From: Bacteroidota bacterium
Lineage (GTDB): Bacteria; Bacteroidota; Bacteroidia; Chitinophagales; Chitinophagaceae
Length of the DNA stretch: 64,000 nt
NCBI GenBank assembly: GCA_018268085.1
Contig: JAFDXE010000010.1
Span: forward strand, 1-64,000
Reading direction: 5' to 3'
The position numbers and the translations under genes were made by a program. The first letter of the stretch is position 1; every line of letters begins with the position of its first letter. This document shows, piece after piece, positions 9,249 through 17,903 of the stretch. The notes under the pieces were generated by a model that saw only the letters and a program-made list of their open reading frames with translations, had not been told where the DNA came from and did no database searches.

Positions 9249-11617
9249 GGAAACCTGTTGCCTATATTATATTAACCGCAATAATTTTTTCGTCCTGTAG
9301 TGTAAAAAGATTCTTACCTGCAGGGGAGCGATTGTATAAAGGCGCTGATATTCATGTTGAAAAAGATTCTGCAACCACTACTGGTAAATCTTCATTAAAA
9401 TCTACACTTAAACTGGCAGCGAAGCCGAGGCGCAATAAATTTTTATTTGGCCAGCCCTATAAAGTGTGGTGGTGGTATGTGATCGGCCAGCCTAAGCGTG
9501 AAACGGGATTTCGTAATTTCTTACGAACCAAACTGGGTGAACCACCGGTGCTCAGCAGCAGTGTTCATGCAAATGCCGTTGCTGAAAACATGGCTTCGCT
9601 GATGTCGAACAGGGGTTATTTTTTTACTACCGTTCAGGGCGACACGCAGAACGTTGGTTCATACTTTACAAAAGCCATCTACCATGCACAGGTAAAGCCA
9701 AGGTATTACCTCGATAGCATCGCCTGGATGTATGATAGTTCCCGTTTGCTTAAAGTAATCCGGCAGGAGGTGTCAAAAAGGAGTGGATTAAAAAAAGGGG
9801 AACCTTATATTTTAAGCGAGATAACGGCAGAGCGTGAACGCATCGATCTTTACCTCAAAACCAGGGGATATTATTTCTTTAACCCCGATTATATAATGGC
9901 TTACGCCGATAGTACCATTGGCAACAGGAAAGTAAACCTCATCTTCAATGTAAAGAAAAGTACACCTGCTGAAGCAAAGGTTCCTTATACCATTAACAGG
10001 ATCGTAATTTTTCCGGATTATTCTCTTACAGCGAAAAATATGGATACAACAACGGGCAATGCGGTATTGTATGATGGCCTTATTATTAAAGACCCGGAAA
10101 AAAAATTTAAGCCTGTTTTATTTAAACAAACCATTACCTACCGGCCGGGAAGATTATACAGCAGCCGTACACAAAACACAACGCTCAACAGGCTGATCAA
10201 CCTCGGGCCGTTTAAATTTATTAAAAACCGGTTTGAGGCTGTGCCGGATAGCAGTGCCACTGTTATTGGAGATTCTGCACATTTTGCCATTGTAAAAGAT
10301 ACTTCAAGAGGAGCAGCAAAAGCGGATACTGCCGACATCATTCACCGCCTGGATGCATTTTACTATCTCACACCTTTAAAAAAGAAATCGATACAGGGAG
10401 AGATCGATGCATTTACAAAAGAAAATAATTACATCGGTTCGCAGTTAAGCATCAATTGGAAAAACAGGAACGCCTTACGGGGCGGAGAACAGTTGGGTGT
10501 AAAATTATACGGCGGCTTTCAAACTTCATCATCCGATTCTGTACGCAACAATAATTTTAAATTAGGTACAGAGCTGTCGTTAAAAATTCCCCGGTATGTT
10601 ATTCCTTTTCTGAAGTTAAAAGAAAATTTTTTCTACCCCCCGAATACCAGGTTCCTGTTGGGTTACGAATGGTTCAGGCAGGAATTGTATTACACCAAAA
10701 ATCTGTTTCGCTTTCAGTATGATTTTACCTGGAAACGCAACATACAAACAGAAATAACGCTGGCCCCCGTATCCTTAACGTACCTGCAGGTAACAGGAGT
10801 AACAGATAGTTTTTACAAGCAAACCGTTCAACAACCTTCATTACTTACCAGTATTTATTCAGAGTCAACATTAGGTTCCTTTTTTTCTTATACCTATAAC
10901 TCAAATTTTCGCTCGCCAAAAAACAAGTGGTTTTTAATGGGAAGTGTTGATCTGTCGGGCAATATCGCCGGGCTGATAACAGGTGCAAAGCAGCCGAGAG
11001 AAAAACAAATTATGGGAGTGCCTTTTGCGCAGTTTGTAAAATTTGATATAGATATTCACTATACCCGAAAACTCCCGGGGAATTTTGATTGGGCAAATCG
11101 CATCCAGTTGGGTATCGGCATACCGTACAACAATTCTGCTTTATTGCCTTATGCAAAACTGTACACGATCGGAGGTTCAAGTTCTGTAAGAGGATTCAGG
11201 AGCAGGAGCCTCGGCCCCGGCAGTTATGAAACCACAGCCGAAGATCAACAGTTTTTTCAACTGATCGGTGGCGATTTTAAATTACTCGGCAACACAGAAC
11301 TACGCATTCCCATTACGGCACAATTGGGAGCTGCGGTTTTTATAGATGCGGGAAACATCTGGACTAAAGACACGATCTTATTCGGAGAGAAAGCAAAGCT
11401 TAGTAAAGATTTTTACAAAGAGATTGCTGTTGCTGCAGGAATAGGATTGCGTTTTGACGCCGGCATTCTTTTAATCCGTGCCGACCTGGGGATGCCGTTG
11501 CGTAAACCATTTTTGCCCGAAGCCGACAGGTGGGTGTTGAATAAAATTGATTTTGGGAGTGGCGCATGGAGACGGCAAAATCTTGTATTGAATATTGCGA
11601 TCGGTTATCCTTTCTGA
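9245..11617 (+). CDS. TamA/BamA-family outer membrane barrel with lipid anchor (TamL-like)
   Basis: The protein has 790 residues. It opens with a lipoprotein signal (lipobox FSSC, Cys18), then SVKRFLPAGERLYKGA, a hallmark of the Bacteroidota TamA-like lipoproteins. POTRA-like repeats fill about residues 90-380, and an Omp85 beta barrel fills about 390-790. The barrel includes the conserved GGSSSVRGFRSRSLGPG loop, which corresponds to the lid-lock RGF motif of Omp85 proteins. It overlaps tamB by four bases. Proteobacterial TamA lacks the lipid anchor, so the predicted lipidation is the distinguishing feature here. The expected location is the outer membrane. Confidence 0.9.
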   Translation: MRKPVAYIILTAIIFSSCSVKRFLPAGERLYKGADIHVEKDSATTTGKSSLKSTLKLAAKPRRNKFLFGQPYKVWWWYVIGQPKRETGFRNFLRTKLGEPPVLSSSVHANAVAENMASLMSNRGYFFTTVQGDTQNVGSYFTKAIYHAQVKPRYYLDSIAWMYDSSRLLKVIRQEVSKRSGLKKGEPYILSEITAERERIDLYLKTRGYYFFNPDYIMAYADSTIGNRKVNLIFNVKKSTPAEAKVPYTINRIVIFPDYSLTAKNMDTTTGNAVLYDGLIIKDPEKKFKPVLFKQTITYRPGRLYSSRTQNTTLNRLINLGPFKFIKNRFEAVPDSSATVIGDSAHFAIVKDTSRGAAKADTADIIHRLDAFYYLTPLKKKSIQGEIDAFTKENNYIGSQLSINWKNRNALRGGEQLGVKLYGGFQTSSSDSVRNNNFKLGTELSLKIPRYVIPFLKLKENFFYPPNTRFLLGYEWFRQELYYTKNLFRFQYDFTWKRNIQTEITLAPVSLTYLQVTGVTDSFYKQTVQQPSLLTSIYSESTLGSFFSYTYNSNFRSPKNKWFLMGSVDLSGNIAGLITGAKQPREKQIMGVPFAQFVKFDIDIHYTRKLPGNFDWANRIQLGIGIPYNNSALLPYAKLYTIGGSSSVRGFRSRSLGPGSYETTAEDQQFFQLIGGDFKLLGNTELRIPITAQLGAAVFIDAGNIWTKDTILFGEKAKLSKDFYKEIAVAAGIGLRFDAGILLIRADLGMPLRKPFLPEADRWVLNKIDFGSGAWRRQNLVLNIAIGYPF

Positions 11618-11707
11618 TCATTCATCATTGGTATTGTAATTGTCTGGGTAATAGCTGTAGAAAATATTTCTGCATGTATTTATTATCACTCAACCAAATT
11701 TTCCGAT

Positions 11708-13834
11708 TTGAAAAAGACGATACTGTTCATCATCATCCTTGTGGCTACCCTCGCTACCGGTGCCTGGATTTACTGGCAAAACAATAAAAAGCATATCATT
11801 AAAGAAGCATTACAGGATGCAGTGTCAGATAAAACCGGAAATCTTTATTACATACATTACGATAGTTCTTCCATAGATGAATTGAATGGCAATGCAGCGT
11901 TTTATAATGTACGGTTACAATCAGATTCTTTACAGCAACAACTGGCGCATTTCGATTCTGCATCTGCACAAACCATTTTTAATATCAGCGTTGAAAAGCT
12001 GGTTATACGTGGAGCAAATATTCCTGCATTGATCAGCAATGAGAAAATAGAGGCAACGTCTGTCAGGATAATTAAGCCGGTAATTTATATCATCAATTCC
12101 GGCGATACAACAACAGATCATCGTTGGCGAAAAGAAGATTCACTGGCACTCTATGAAAAAATTCTCGGCAGATTTAAAAGTATTCATGCGGAAACAATTG
12201 GTATAGAAGACGGTGAACTGCATTTTACCTACAAGTTAAATGATCCTTTTGTTTCTCTCCGGGGCATAAACTGCATCATTAAAAATGTGCGTATCGACAG
12301 TACAAGAGATTACAATACTATAGCCGCGTATTTTATAAAAGATGCAAGCGCTTCGGTTAAAAATGTTTTTATCAAAGGACAAAAGGATAATTCAGTTATC
12401 CGCCTCAATGAATTTAATTATGATGCAAAACAAAAAACAATTTCACTGCAACATTTTATTCAGCAGGATAGAAACACCGGCAATATGCGTTTCAATATAA
12501 ATACAGTGGAAGTAACCGGCTTAAGTACGGATGCCTTTATCCTGGAAAACCGGATCAACGCAAAAGAACTTACTGTTAGAAAAGGTTTGTGCAGGTTGTA
12601 CATGAAAAAAGCTGCCGACCGTTCTGCCGAAATAGATCTCGACAGTAGCTTTCTGAATGGCGCTCATCTGCAGAAAATTTCATTGAATGATCTGAGAATA
12701 GAATTATTTTCTGCAAACACCCCCAATGATTTACCATTGGTATTTACGGCGGTTAATTTCAACGCATCCGACATTCCCGGCGTTACCAATGGAAGTAATG
12801 TGAAAAACATTCTCGCCAATAGTAATTGGGAATTGTTGTGCGGATCGTTTAAGCATGTTACTAAAGATAGAAACTATAATTTGTCTTTATCAGACTTCCG
12901 GATCAATAAGGCAAAGCACCTTATTTCCATTGGGAAGTTTATGGTAAGCCCTGCGCTGCCACAGCAATTATTTGTGCAAAGGCTGAAGGAACAAAAAGAT
13001 ATGTATGACATTGTTATCGATAATATTGAACTGAATGGTGTGGAAACAGAAAAGATAATTATTGCTAACAGGCTGGTTGCACGGGCAGGAACAATTCGGC
13101 CGGTGATTAAAGTTTTTTGTGACAGAACCATTCCGGCATTTACCGGTTCAAAATTGGGAAACTATCCGCACCAGTTGATACAAAAACTGCAACTACCTGT
13201 TTATATACAACAACTGGATATACATAATGGATATGTTTCCTACACCGAAAAAGCTTCTCAATCAGAAAAGAAAGGAACTGTATATTTTTCCAATATCACC
13301 GGCAGCATTCAAAACCTCACCAATATTCCTTCTTATGTGAATGCCAATACAATGATGCAGGTAAAAGGAAAAGCGTTATTCATGGGCGTTAGCAGGGTAG
13401 AAACAAGCTGGCAACTGCCACTGAATACGACCAACGGTGAATTTTCCATCAGCGGGAAAATGGGCGAACTCGATTGCTCTGTATTAAATCCATTGATAGA
13501 ACCTTTGGCCATGGCTTCATTCAGCAGGGGTAAAATACAAACCGTAGATTTTACAATAAACGGAAACGACAATCATGCAACAGGTAAACTGGATCTTTTG
13601 TACAGTGAATTAAAACTGGAAACATTGAAAGCGGATGCTGATAGTTTGAAGAAGAAGAAAATGCTTAGCTTCCTGGCTAACCTGTTGGTGAAAGACGAGA
13701 ATCCGCATAAAGGAAAAACAAGACAGGGAGAAATTGATATTGACAGGGATACAAGCCGTTCTTTTTTCAACCTGGTATGGAAAGGAATTTTTAAAGCAGC
13801 TAAGCGAATTGCTATTGGGAAAGATGATGATTAA
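11708..13834 (+). CDS. Large AsmA-like membrane-anchored protein, unknown function
   Basis: The protein has 708 residues. The reading frame begins with a TTG codon giving MKKTILFIIILVATLATGAWIYW, a single N-terminal membrane segment. No ATG near the N-terminus would keep that segment. The remainder is predominantly beta-type sequence with repeating FNASDI, LNDLRIELFSA and IDNIELNG patterns. The C-terminal part around LLYSELKLETLKADADSLKKKKMLSFLANLLVKDENP resembles the conserved end of AsmA/DUF748-like bridge proteins. Placement 90 bases after the TamB and TamA-like genes supports a periplasmic envelope role. I do not recognise a named family with confidence, and it converges with the YtxH operon 10 bases away. 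Confidence 0.7.
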   Translation: MKKTILFIIILVATLATGAWIYWQNNKKHIIKEALQDAVSDKTGNLYYIHYDSSSIDELNGNAAFYNVRLQSDSLQQQLAHFDSASAQTIFNISVEKLVIRGANIPALISNEKIEATSVRIIKPVIYIINSGDTTTDHRWRKEDSLALYEKILGRFKSIHAETIGIEDGELHFTYKLNDPFVSLRGINCIIKNVRIDSTRDYNTIAAYFIKDASASVKNVFIKGQKDNSVIRLNEFNYDAKQKTISLQHFIQQDRNTGNMRFNINTVEVTGLSTDAFILENRINAKELTVRKGLCRLYMKKAADRSAEIDLDSSFLNGAHLQKISLNDLRIELFSANTPNDLPLVFTAVNFNASDIPGVTNGSNVKNILANSNWELLCGSFKHVTKDRNYNLSLSDFRINKAKHLISIGKFMVSPALPQQLFVQRLKEQKDMYDIVIDNIELNGVETEKIIIANRLVARAGTIRPVIKVFCDRTIPAFTGSKLGNYPHQLIQKLQLPVYIQQLDIHNGYVSYTEKASQSEKKGTVYFSNITGSIQNLTNIPSYVNANTMMQVKGKALFMGVSRVETSWQLPLNTTNGEFSISGKMGELDCSVLNPLIEPLAMASFSRGKIQTVDFTINGNDNHATGKLDLLYSELKLETLKADADSLKKKKMLSFLANLLVKDENPHKGKTRQGEIDIDRDTSRSFFNLVWKGIFKAAKRIAIGKDDD

Positions 13835-13844
13835 TTATTCAACA

Positions 13845-14234
13845 TTAGTCGTCATCTGTTCTTTTTCGCTTAAATATATTATTGTAGATAGCGGTTCCGT
13901 ATGCTTTTATTTTATCGGTATTGCTGATAGCAGCTCTTGTAACACCTGTTTTAATGGTATTGCCAAAAATCCTTTTTATTAAGGAAGCGGAGCTTCCCCA
14001 CAACAAATTTTTCGTAAGCAATCCCACACCTAATTCTGCTGCAAAACTCAATACGTTGTTTCTCACATCTGGTGAATGCGACAGATCTTTAAAAGCATGC
14101 TTCACCAGGTTGGCGGGTCGGAAACTGTCGGTTGTTTTCCGGTATTGCTGTATCAACTGGTTTTTCTGCTGAACTTTTTTACGGGTAAGTTCAACAATCA
14201 TTTCATCCAGTTCTTTTTTATTGGTGACTTTCAT
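13845..14234 (-). CDS. Conserved hypothetical protein, last gene of the YtxH operon
   Basis: The protein has 129 residues. It begins with a charged helix (KKELDEMIVELTRKKVQQKNQLIQQY), continues with a region containing a weakly hydrophobic stretch (VLSFAAELGVGLLTKNLLWG), and ends in a basic-acidic tail (FKRKRTDDD). It starts three bases after the holin-like gene's stop, so it is co-transcribed with that gene and YtxH. I do not recognise a named family. It may be a membrane-associated accessory of the two upstream stress-type membrane proteins, but that is inference from position only. Confidence 0.75.
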   Translation of the reverse strand: MKVTNKKELDEMIVELTRKKVQQKNQLIQQYRKTTDSFRPANLVKHAFKDLSHSPDVRNNVLSFAAELGVGLLTKNLLWGSSASLIKRIFGNTIKTGVTRAAISNTDKIKAYGTAIYNNIFKRKRTDDD

Positions 14235-14237
14235 AAA

Positions 14238-14609
14238 CTATTTAAAAAGTTTCCTGATAATGATATTTCCAACCGGATCACTGATCCATTTCTTCCGCAT
14301 GGCATAAAAAATAAGCCCGACGATACAATAGAATCCGGCAAGAGCGAAAAAGCCATAGTATGTTTTACCGAGCAATGCTCCCAGCAACAGCGCAATGCCT
14401 ATGCTTAATAAAACAAAACATAACAACAGGCATATTGCCACTACTGTTGTGGCAATGGCAGCAGCAATAATATCTGAAAATTTATCTGCTGCTTTTAATC
14501 TTACAATGTCAATATGTGTTTGTCCGTACTGTTTAACTGCATCAAACAAACGTTCAATATGTTCTGCAGCGCCTGCCTGTTCTTCTTCTTGTTGAATATG
14601 ATCTTCCAT
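14238..14609 (-). CDS. Phage holin-like (holin_3_6 superfamily) membrane protein
   Basis: The protein has 123 residues. An amphipathic N-terminal helix (AAEHIERLFDAVKQYGQTHIDIVRLKAADKFSDI) precedes two adjacent membrane segments, about residues 50-80 and 85-107, and ends in a basic tail. This is the layout of the putative Actinobacterial Holin-X / holin superfamily III proteins, which are chromosomal and common next to YtxH genes. The holin name comes from family resemblance, not from any lysis function, and there are no phage genes nearby. It lies 36 bases downstream of YtxH and three bases upstream of the next gene, indicating a three-gene operon. Confidence 0.8.
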   Translation of the reverse strand: MEDHIQQEEEQAGAAEHIERLFDAVKQYGQTHIDIVRLKAADKFSDIIAAAIATTVVAICLLLCFVLLSIGIALLLGALLGKTYYGFFALAGFYCIVGLIFYAMRKKWISDPVGNIIIRKLFK

Positions 14610-14645
14610 AAATTATATCGTCGGGGTATTATATCAAAATAATGA

Positions 14646-14924
14646 TCAGGAAAAACTGCGCTTAGCTTCTTCCTTGTATTGCTGTGCTTTATCTTTTCCC
14701 TTCTCCATGATGTCATTGGCATCGCTGCGAATGCTGTCATATTTTTCTGCAATCGTTTCGCCGATCTCATTGAACTTGTTCCTCAGTGTATCCTTCAGAT
14801 CATTTCCTTTTTCTGCAAGCTTTTTCCTGGTTTCACTTCCTTTATCAGGAGCAAATAAAATTCCTAATACAGCGCCTGCTGCTGCACCCAACAAAATGCC
14901 GGTTAACAATTTACCTGATCTCAT
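14646..14924 (-). CDS. YtxH domain-containing stress protein
   Basis: The protein has 92 residues. The N-terminus [36 protein letters not shown] is diagnostic of YtxH (Gly/Ala-rich membrane segment followed by LFAPxxGxxTRkk), and a long charged helix follows to the end. YtxH proteins are small membrane proteins often induced by general stress, with unknown molecular role. This is the first gene of a three-gene minus-strand operon. A GGCAG element lies 52 bases upstream of the ATG and is shared with other genes in this region. Confidence 0.9.
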   Translation of the reverse strand: MRSGKLLTGILLGAAAGAVLGILFAPDKGSETRKKLAEKGNDLKDTLRNKFNEIGETIAEKYDSIRSDANDIMEKGKDKAQQYKEEAKRSFS

Positions 14925-15233
14925 AATTTTTGATTTAAAATGTAAAAAATATTATTTCTAAGATTAACTAAAATGCTGCCAATTAAAAGGCATTAATAAT
15001 ACTAACAAAATATAAGCCCAATGAAGTTTTTGTACAACGAATTCCACGATGTGTGTCATATTAACCGTTTTACTGCGCACAACGTTCGGTTTTCCCGACA
15101 AACATGTTCTGGCATAATTATATAACTGTTAGTTTGACTTATAAAATGTACAACTATTTCGTTGGAATTCCTAAAGCGGGATAGCTACTAAGGCATTTAC
15201 AAAAAAATTAAGATTAACCAAAAAACAGGATGT
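14925..15233. other. 309-bp divergent intergenic region, regulatory
   Basis: The region separates the divergently transcribed YtxH operon and a small lipoprotein gene. It is A+T rich and contains no ORF I would support. It holds the GGCAG element of the YtxH operon (CTGCC on the plus strand at 14976-14980). A TGGCATAATTATATAAC stretch begins near 15110 in front of the plus-strand gene. AAGATTAAC occurs at both ends (near 14960 and 15210). Confidence 0.4.
14976..14980 (-). promoter_or_regulatory. GGCAG element upstream of YtxH operon
   Basis: The minus strand reads TTGGCAGCATTTTAGTT. It matches the -24 half of a sigma-54 promoter (TTGGCA) and has GT, not GC, at the -12 position with the correct ten-base spacing. 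It is 52 bases from the ATG. Four other genes in this island carry the same GGCAG. Confidence 0.35.
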
Positions 15234-15407
15234 ATGAAACAGTATTCATTAATTCAATTGTGTTTAGCTTCTGTATTTCTTGCAGCTTCGCTGAGTAGTT
15301 GCGAAGTTGTTGGTGGTATTTTCAAAGCAGGTGTTTGGGTGGGAGTACTCATTGTTGTGGGTATTATTGCATTGATATTATACCTGATTGGAAAAGGAAG
15401 AAAATAG
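15234..15407 (+). CDS. Small lipoprotein with C-terminal membrane segment (57 aa)
   Basis: The ATG at 15234 opens a 57-residue frame. It starts with a lipoprotein signal (MKQYSLIQLCLASVFL, then AASLSSC with the lipobox Cys at 23), continues EVVGGIFKAGVWVG, and ends in a strongly hydrophobic helix VLIVVGIIALILYLIG with a basic tail KGRK. Proteins of this shape (FKAGVWxG followed by one membrane helix) are frequent in Bacteroidota and are sometimes mislabelled phosphatidate cytidylyltransferase, although they are far too short for that enzyme. It sits divergent from YtxH inside the stress island. No function can be assigned. Confidence 0.8.
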   Translation: MKQYSLIQLCLASVFLAASLSSCEVVGGIFKAGVWVGVLIVVGIIALILYLIGKGRK

Positions 15408-15460
15408 GAAAGGGAAATAAGGAATGGAAAGTAGAAGATAAATGCCTCAGTAAAAAAATG

Positions 15461-15489
15461 ACAGGTAACTTGTTTTGCAGGTTACCTGT
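15461..15489 (-). terminator. Inverted repeat, probable terminator of the AI-2E transporter gene
   Basis: A perfect 9-bp stem (ACAGGTAAC with GTTACCTGT, 11-base loop) lies between the ends of two converging genes. On the minus strand it is followed by CATTTTTTT, so it best serves the transporter gene ending at 15496. Confidence 0.7.
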
Positions 15490-15495
15490 ACACTA

Positions 15496-16632
15496 TTAGG
15501 AGATTGATTTGATTTTCCTTGATTTGAGTTTTATGCGTTGCAAACGTTTTTGCAATTTGTTGTTGTGCTGCGTAGTGTCTTCACCCATTAACTTTCCCCA
15601 GGGTTTTAATACTTCTATACGATCAAAGATTATTTTTAAAATGGCAATACAGGGCAATGCCAGGAATATGCCTGATAAGCCCAGCAGGGAACCACCGATT
15701 ACCACACCCACAATGGTAACCAGGGCATTGATCTTTACTTTTGAACCAACTATTTTCGGCATCAGAAAATTTGCATCAATAAAATGGATGATTTCGAAAC
15801 TAATGATGATCCACACAATATCACTTAGATGAGGCGAAGTGGTTAGTGTTACCAGGCTGGTAAATAGCATCCCGGCAATAATGCCAATATAAGGGATGAT
15901 GTTTAGCACTGCAGCCAGCAACCCTAAAAATATGGCGTACTTTATTCCCAGTAAAAGCAACACCATTGAATTGGCAACGGCGATAATACCCATTTCTGTA
16001 ATCAACCCAACAATGTAACGTTGTACAATTGCTTTTGATTCTACCAGCACTTCTTTTACGTCCGTTTCGTAATCTTTATTAAATATCTCAATGATAAATT
16101 GCCTGATCATGTGCCGGTACAATAAAATCAGGAACGTATAAATGGCAATCATGATGATGTAAAAGAAAGTATGTGTAATGGTAAAGAATGTTTCACCAAT
16201 TACTTCGGTGCCGGTAGATTTTACATCAATACTTGCCGAATTAAGCATTACCGTTTGCTGTTCTGTGCTGATGTGAAATTTCTTTTGTATCCAGTTCTGC
16301 ACTGTTTCATAATGCGCTTCGAGGTGACTCCGTATGGAAGGAATATCTTTTAAAAACCCGGCAATCTGGTGAGAAAAAAAATAAATAAGTCCGATGATGA
16401 TAAGCAACGATGAAACAACTGTGGCCAGGATAGCCAGTGAACGGGGGAAATACAACCTGTTCTCCATAAAATTAACCAACGGCAACAACAGGATGGATAA
16501 AAGAATAGAAAATAAAAAAGGAACTATAATATTTTGCCCCCAGGTGAGCAATACGCCCAGCAACAGGATCATCAATAATTTAAACGTAAAACTTATGTAA
16601 AAAGGATAAGGCTTAACTGGCTGCTGGTTCAT
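15496..16632 (-). CDS. AI-2E family transporter (PerM-like)
   Basis: The integral membrane protein has 378 residues with about eight hydrophobic segments. A paired set lies at the N-terminus (LLMILLLGVLLTWGQNIIVPFLFSILL), a soluble segment covers about 90-150, and a C-terminal bundle contains LGLLAAVLNIIPYIGIIAGMLF. The last feature, NIIPYIG, is the signature of the PF01594 family. Members have been linked to AI-2 export or Na+/H+ exchange, and the substrate here is unknown. The C-terminus ends in a highly basic tail (LQKRLQRIKLKSRKIKS). A near-consensus -7 box TAAATTTA lies just upstream of the ATG. Confidence 0.9.
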   Translation of the reverse strand: MNQQPVKPYPFYISFTFKLLMILLLGVLLTWGQNIIVPFLFSILLSILLLPLVNFMENRLYFPRSLAILATVVSSLLIIIGLIYFFSHQIAGFLKDIPSIRSHLEAHYETVQNWIQKKFHISTEQQTVMLNSASIDVKSTGTEVIGETFFTITHTFFYIIMIAIYTFLILLYRHMIRQFIIEIFNKDYETDVKEVLVESKAIVQRYIVGLITEMGIIAVANSMVLLLLGIKYAIFLGLLAAVLNIIPYIGIIAGMLFTSLVTLTTSPHLSDIVWIIISFEIIHFIDANFLMPKIVGSKVKINALVTIVGVVIGGSLLGLSGIFLALPCIAILKIIFDRIEVLKPWGKLMGEDTTQHNNKLQKRLQRIKLKSRKIKSIS

Positions 16633-16658
16633 TCATTAAATTTAGGCGTCTCAACGCA

Positions 16659-16907
16659 TCAACTGTTGTTTACAAGAAATCCTTTTAATCCGTATTCTGT
16701 TGATTCAATTGCATACAATACGGTATTCTTTGAAGGTTCCCGTTTATCTTCATACCGGAACTGCTCTGTTATACTCAATTCATAACTTCTGAAATTCAGG
16801 TCCTTTTCGGAGCAATAAAGCGAATCATTTTTTTTAATGAACCTGTAGTTGTAGCCTTTGTTTTTCAGGATCTCAAGTTGCTCGGTGAAAATAGAATTGG
16901 TGTTCAT
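16659..16907 (-). CDS. Small conserved protein (so-called PRPP synthetase-like), C-terminally short
   Basis: From the ATG at 16907 the product is 82 residues. It shows the pattern of a Bacteroidota-specific small family often mis-annotated as phosphoribosylpyrophosphate synthetase: an N-terminal helix, then ITEQFRYEDKREPSKNTVLYAIES and GLKGFLVN. Family members usually continue with a GYGIY-like segment. Here the frame ends right after LVNNS, so the protein is missing its tail. The further upstream ATG at 16943 would overlap the GGCAG promoter-like element, so the inner start is preferred. A full-length paralogue lies at 20546. There is no real link to PRPP synthesis. Confidence 0.65.
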   Translation of the reverse strand: MNTNSIFTEQLEILKNKGYNYRFIKKNDSLYCSEKDLNFRSYELSITEQFRYEDKREPSKNTVLYAIESTEYGLKGFLVNNS

Positions 16908-16942
16908 ATAAATTACTGGAATAAGACTGATGATAAAATACA

Positions 16943-16947
16943 CTGCC
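16943..16947 (-). promoter_or_regulatory. GGCAG element upstream of the 16659-16907 gene
   Basis: The minus strand reads GCGGCAGTGTATTTTAT, 36 bases upstream of the ATG at 16907. It shares GGCAG and the following T-rich block with the other four sites of the island. Confidence 0.3.
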
Positions 16948-17085
16948 GCTCAAGCTGATCTTTGAAAAGGATTGGACACTATAAATGTAAAAAATTATTT
17001 CGTTCGTTGCGGTTCTTGTTGTACAACAGGCGAAAAAAACCTGTGTAAATTTTCAGCCTGAAGTATTTTATCACAACCTCTAATA

Positions 17086-17232
17086 TTATCCTCCCCGTAT
17101 GATGCGCAGCAAAACAGCAATGATTGCAATCACCAGCAGGATATGCAGTAATCCGCCTATTTGATACCCCAGGAAACCAATAGCCCAGGCAATTACGAGG
17201 ATCACAGCAATGATGTAAAGCAGGTTACCCAT
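17086..17232 (-). CDS. DUF5670 / lmo0937-family small membrane protein (48 aa)
   Basis: The frame from ATG at 17232 encodes 48 residues: MGNLLYIIAVILVIAWAIGF, then LGYQIGGLLHILLVIAIIAVLL and RIIRGG. Two membrane segments are joined by GYQIGGLLH, and the end is basic. This is the pattern of the lmo0937 family, which is widespread, stress-associated and of unknown mechanism. It is too short for standard ORF cut-offs. It is monocistronic, with a GGCAG element 36 bases upstream and a lone receiver gene upstream on the same strand. Confidence 0.85.
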   Translation of the reverse strand: MGNLLYIIAVILVIAWAIGFLGYQIGGLLHILLVIAIIAVLLRIIRGG

Positions 17233-17267
17233 GATTTAAATTTTAGAAAATGAAATATGAAAAAATG

Positions 17268-17272
17268 CTGCC
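17268..17272 (-). promoter_or_regulatory. GGCAG element upstream of the DUF5670-like gene
   Basis: The minus strand reads CCGGCAGCATTTTTTCA, sharing the 11-mer GGCAGCATTTT with the YtxH operon site. It lies 36 bases before the ATG. Confidence 0.35.
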
Positions 17273-17375
17273 GGTTTTTAAAAAAAATATTTAACCGCAG
17301 GAAAAAATCAAATCTTCCCGGAATGCTATTACCGTGTCTGCTGAGGAATAATTTCTACAGATGTGGAAAAATAAC

Positions 17376-17765
17376 CTAATTCAAAACCTGGTCTACTGCC
17401 TTATACACAATATCCTTTGTGAAAGGCTTTCCGATAAAGTAATCAGCGCCGCCTTTCAATGCCCTTTGCCTGTCGGCATCTGTATCATGCGCCGTTATCA
17501 TAATAATTTTTGAAGCGGGATAATGTAATTTGATGTATTCGATGAAGTTCATCCCTAGTCCGTCGGGTAAATGATTGTCTAAAAAAATGATTCCCGGTGT
17601 ATCTTTTTTTAACGCCACTGCAGCCTCTGATAACGTGTTTACATACTCAGCGTCAAGGTTTTTTTGTTTGAGCAGGGTACTCAACAGGTAGCAGATGTCA
17701 GTTTCGTCATCTATGATAAGGACTTTCAAAATGTTAGAATTTAAATAAGTTGCTGTACGATTCAT
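17376..17765 (-). CDS. Single-domain response regulator (CheY-like receiver)
   Basis: From the ATG at 17765 the product is 129 residues and consists only of a receiver domain. The acidic pocket is IIDDE, the phospho-acceptor is Asp63 in FLDNHLPDG, the conserved Thr/Ala switch lies in IMITAHD, and the Lys is in IGKPF. There is no output domain. It could be a phosphorelay intermediate or act by protein binding. It is divergent from the YihY-NtrC pair, which suggests a link with the kinase and sigma-54 activator nearby. An ATG nine bases further upstream (17774) is also possible. A GGCAG element lies 38 bases upstream of the chosen start. Confidence 0.9.
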   Translation of the reverse strand: MNRTATYLNSNILKVLIIDDETDICYLLSTLLKQKNLDAEYVNTLSEAAVALKKDTPGIIFLDNHLPDGLGMNFIEYIKLHYPASKIIMITAHDTDADRQRALKGGADYFIGKPFTKDIVYKAVDQVLN

Positions 17766-17802
17766 GTTGCACAATTTTCATGTTGAAGAGAAAACAATTT
17801 AA

Positions 17803-17807
17803 CTGCC
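17803..17807 (-). promoter_or_regulatory. GGCAG element upstream of the lone receiver
   Basis: The minus strand reads TTGGCAGTTAAATTGTT. Of the five sites this is the closest to a sigma-54 promoter (TTGGCACG, four bases, TTGCT): -24 TTGGCA is perfect and -12 is TTGTT. It lies 38 bases from the ATG at 17765. Confidence 0.4.
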
Positions 17808-17903
17808 AATGCTCCTCCTCCTAACGAAAATGACCTGTTTTAATTGCAGATCATTTCATTATCAACGACAAAAATTGCAACATAAAATTTAAAAATAGCC
17901 TTT

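Noticed and set aside
14076..14408. 110-codon plus-strand frame over the YtxH operon
   Set aside because: It covers two real minus-strand genes with operon spacing and has no recognisable domain.
13845..14924. Phage-derived region suggested by the holin-like name
   Set aside because: No phage structural, integrase or lysis genes are nearby, and the holin-like family is common in chromosomes next to YtxH.
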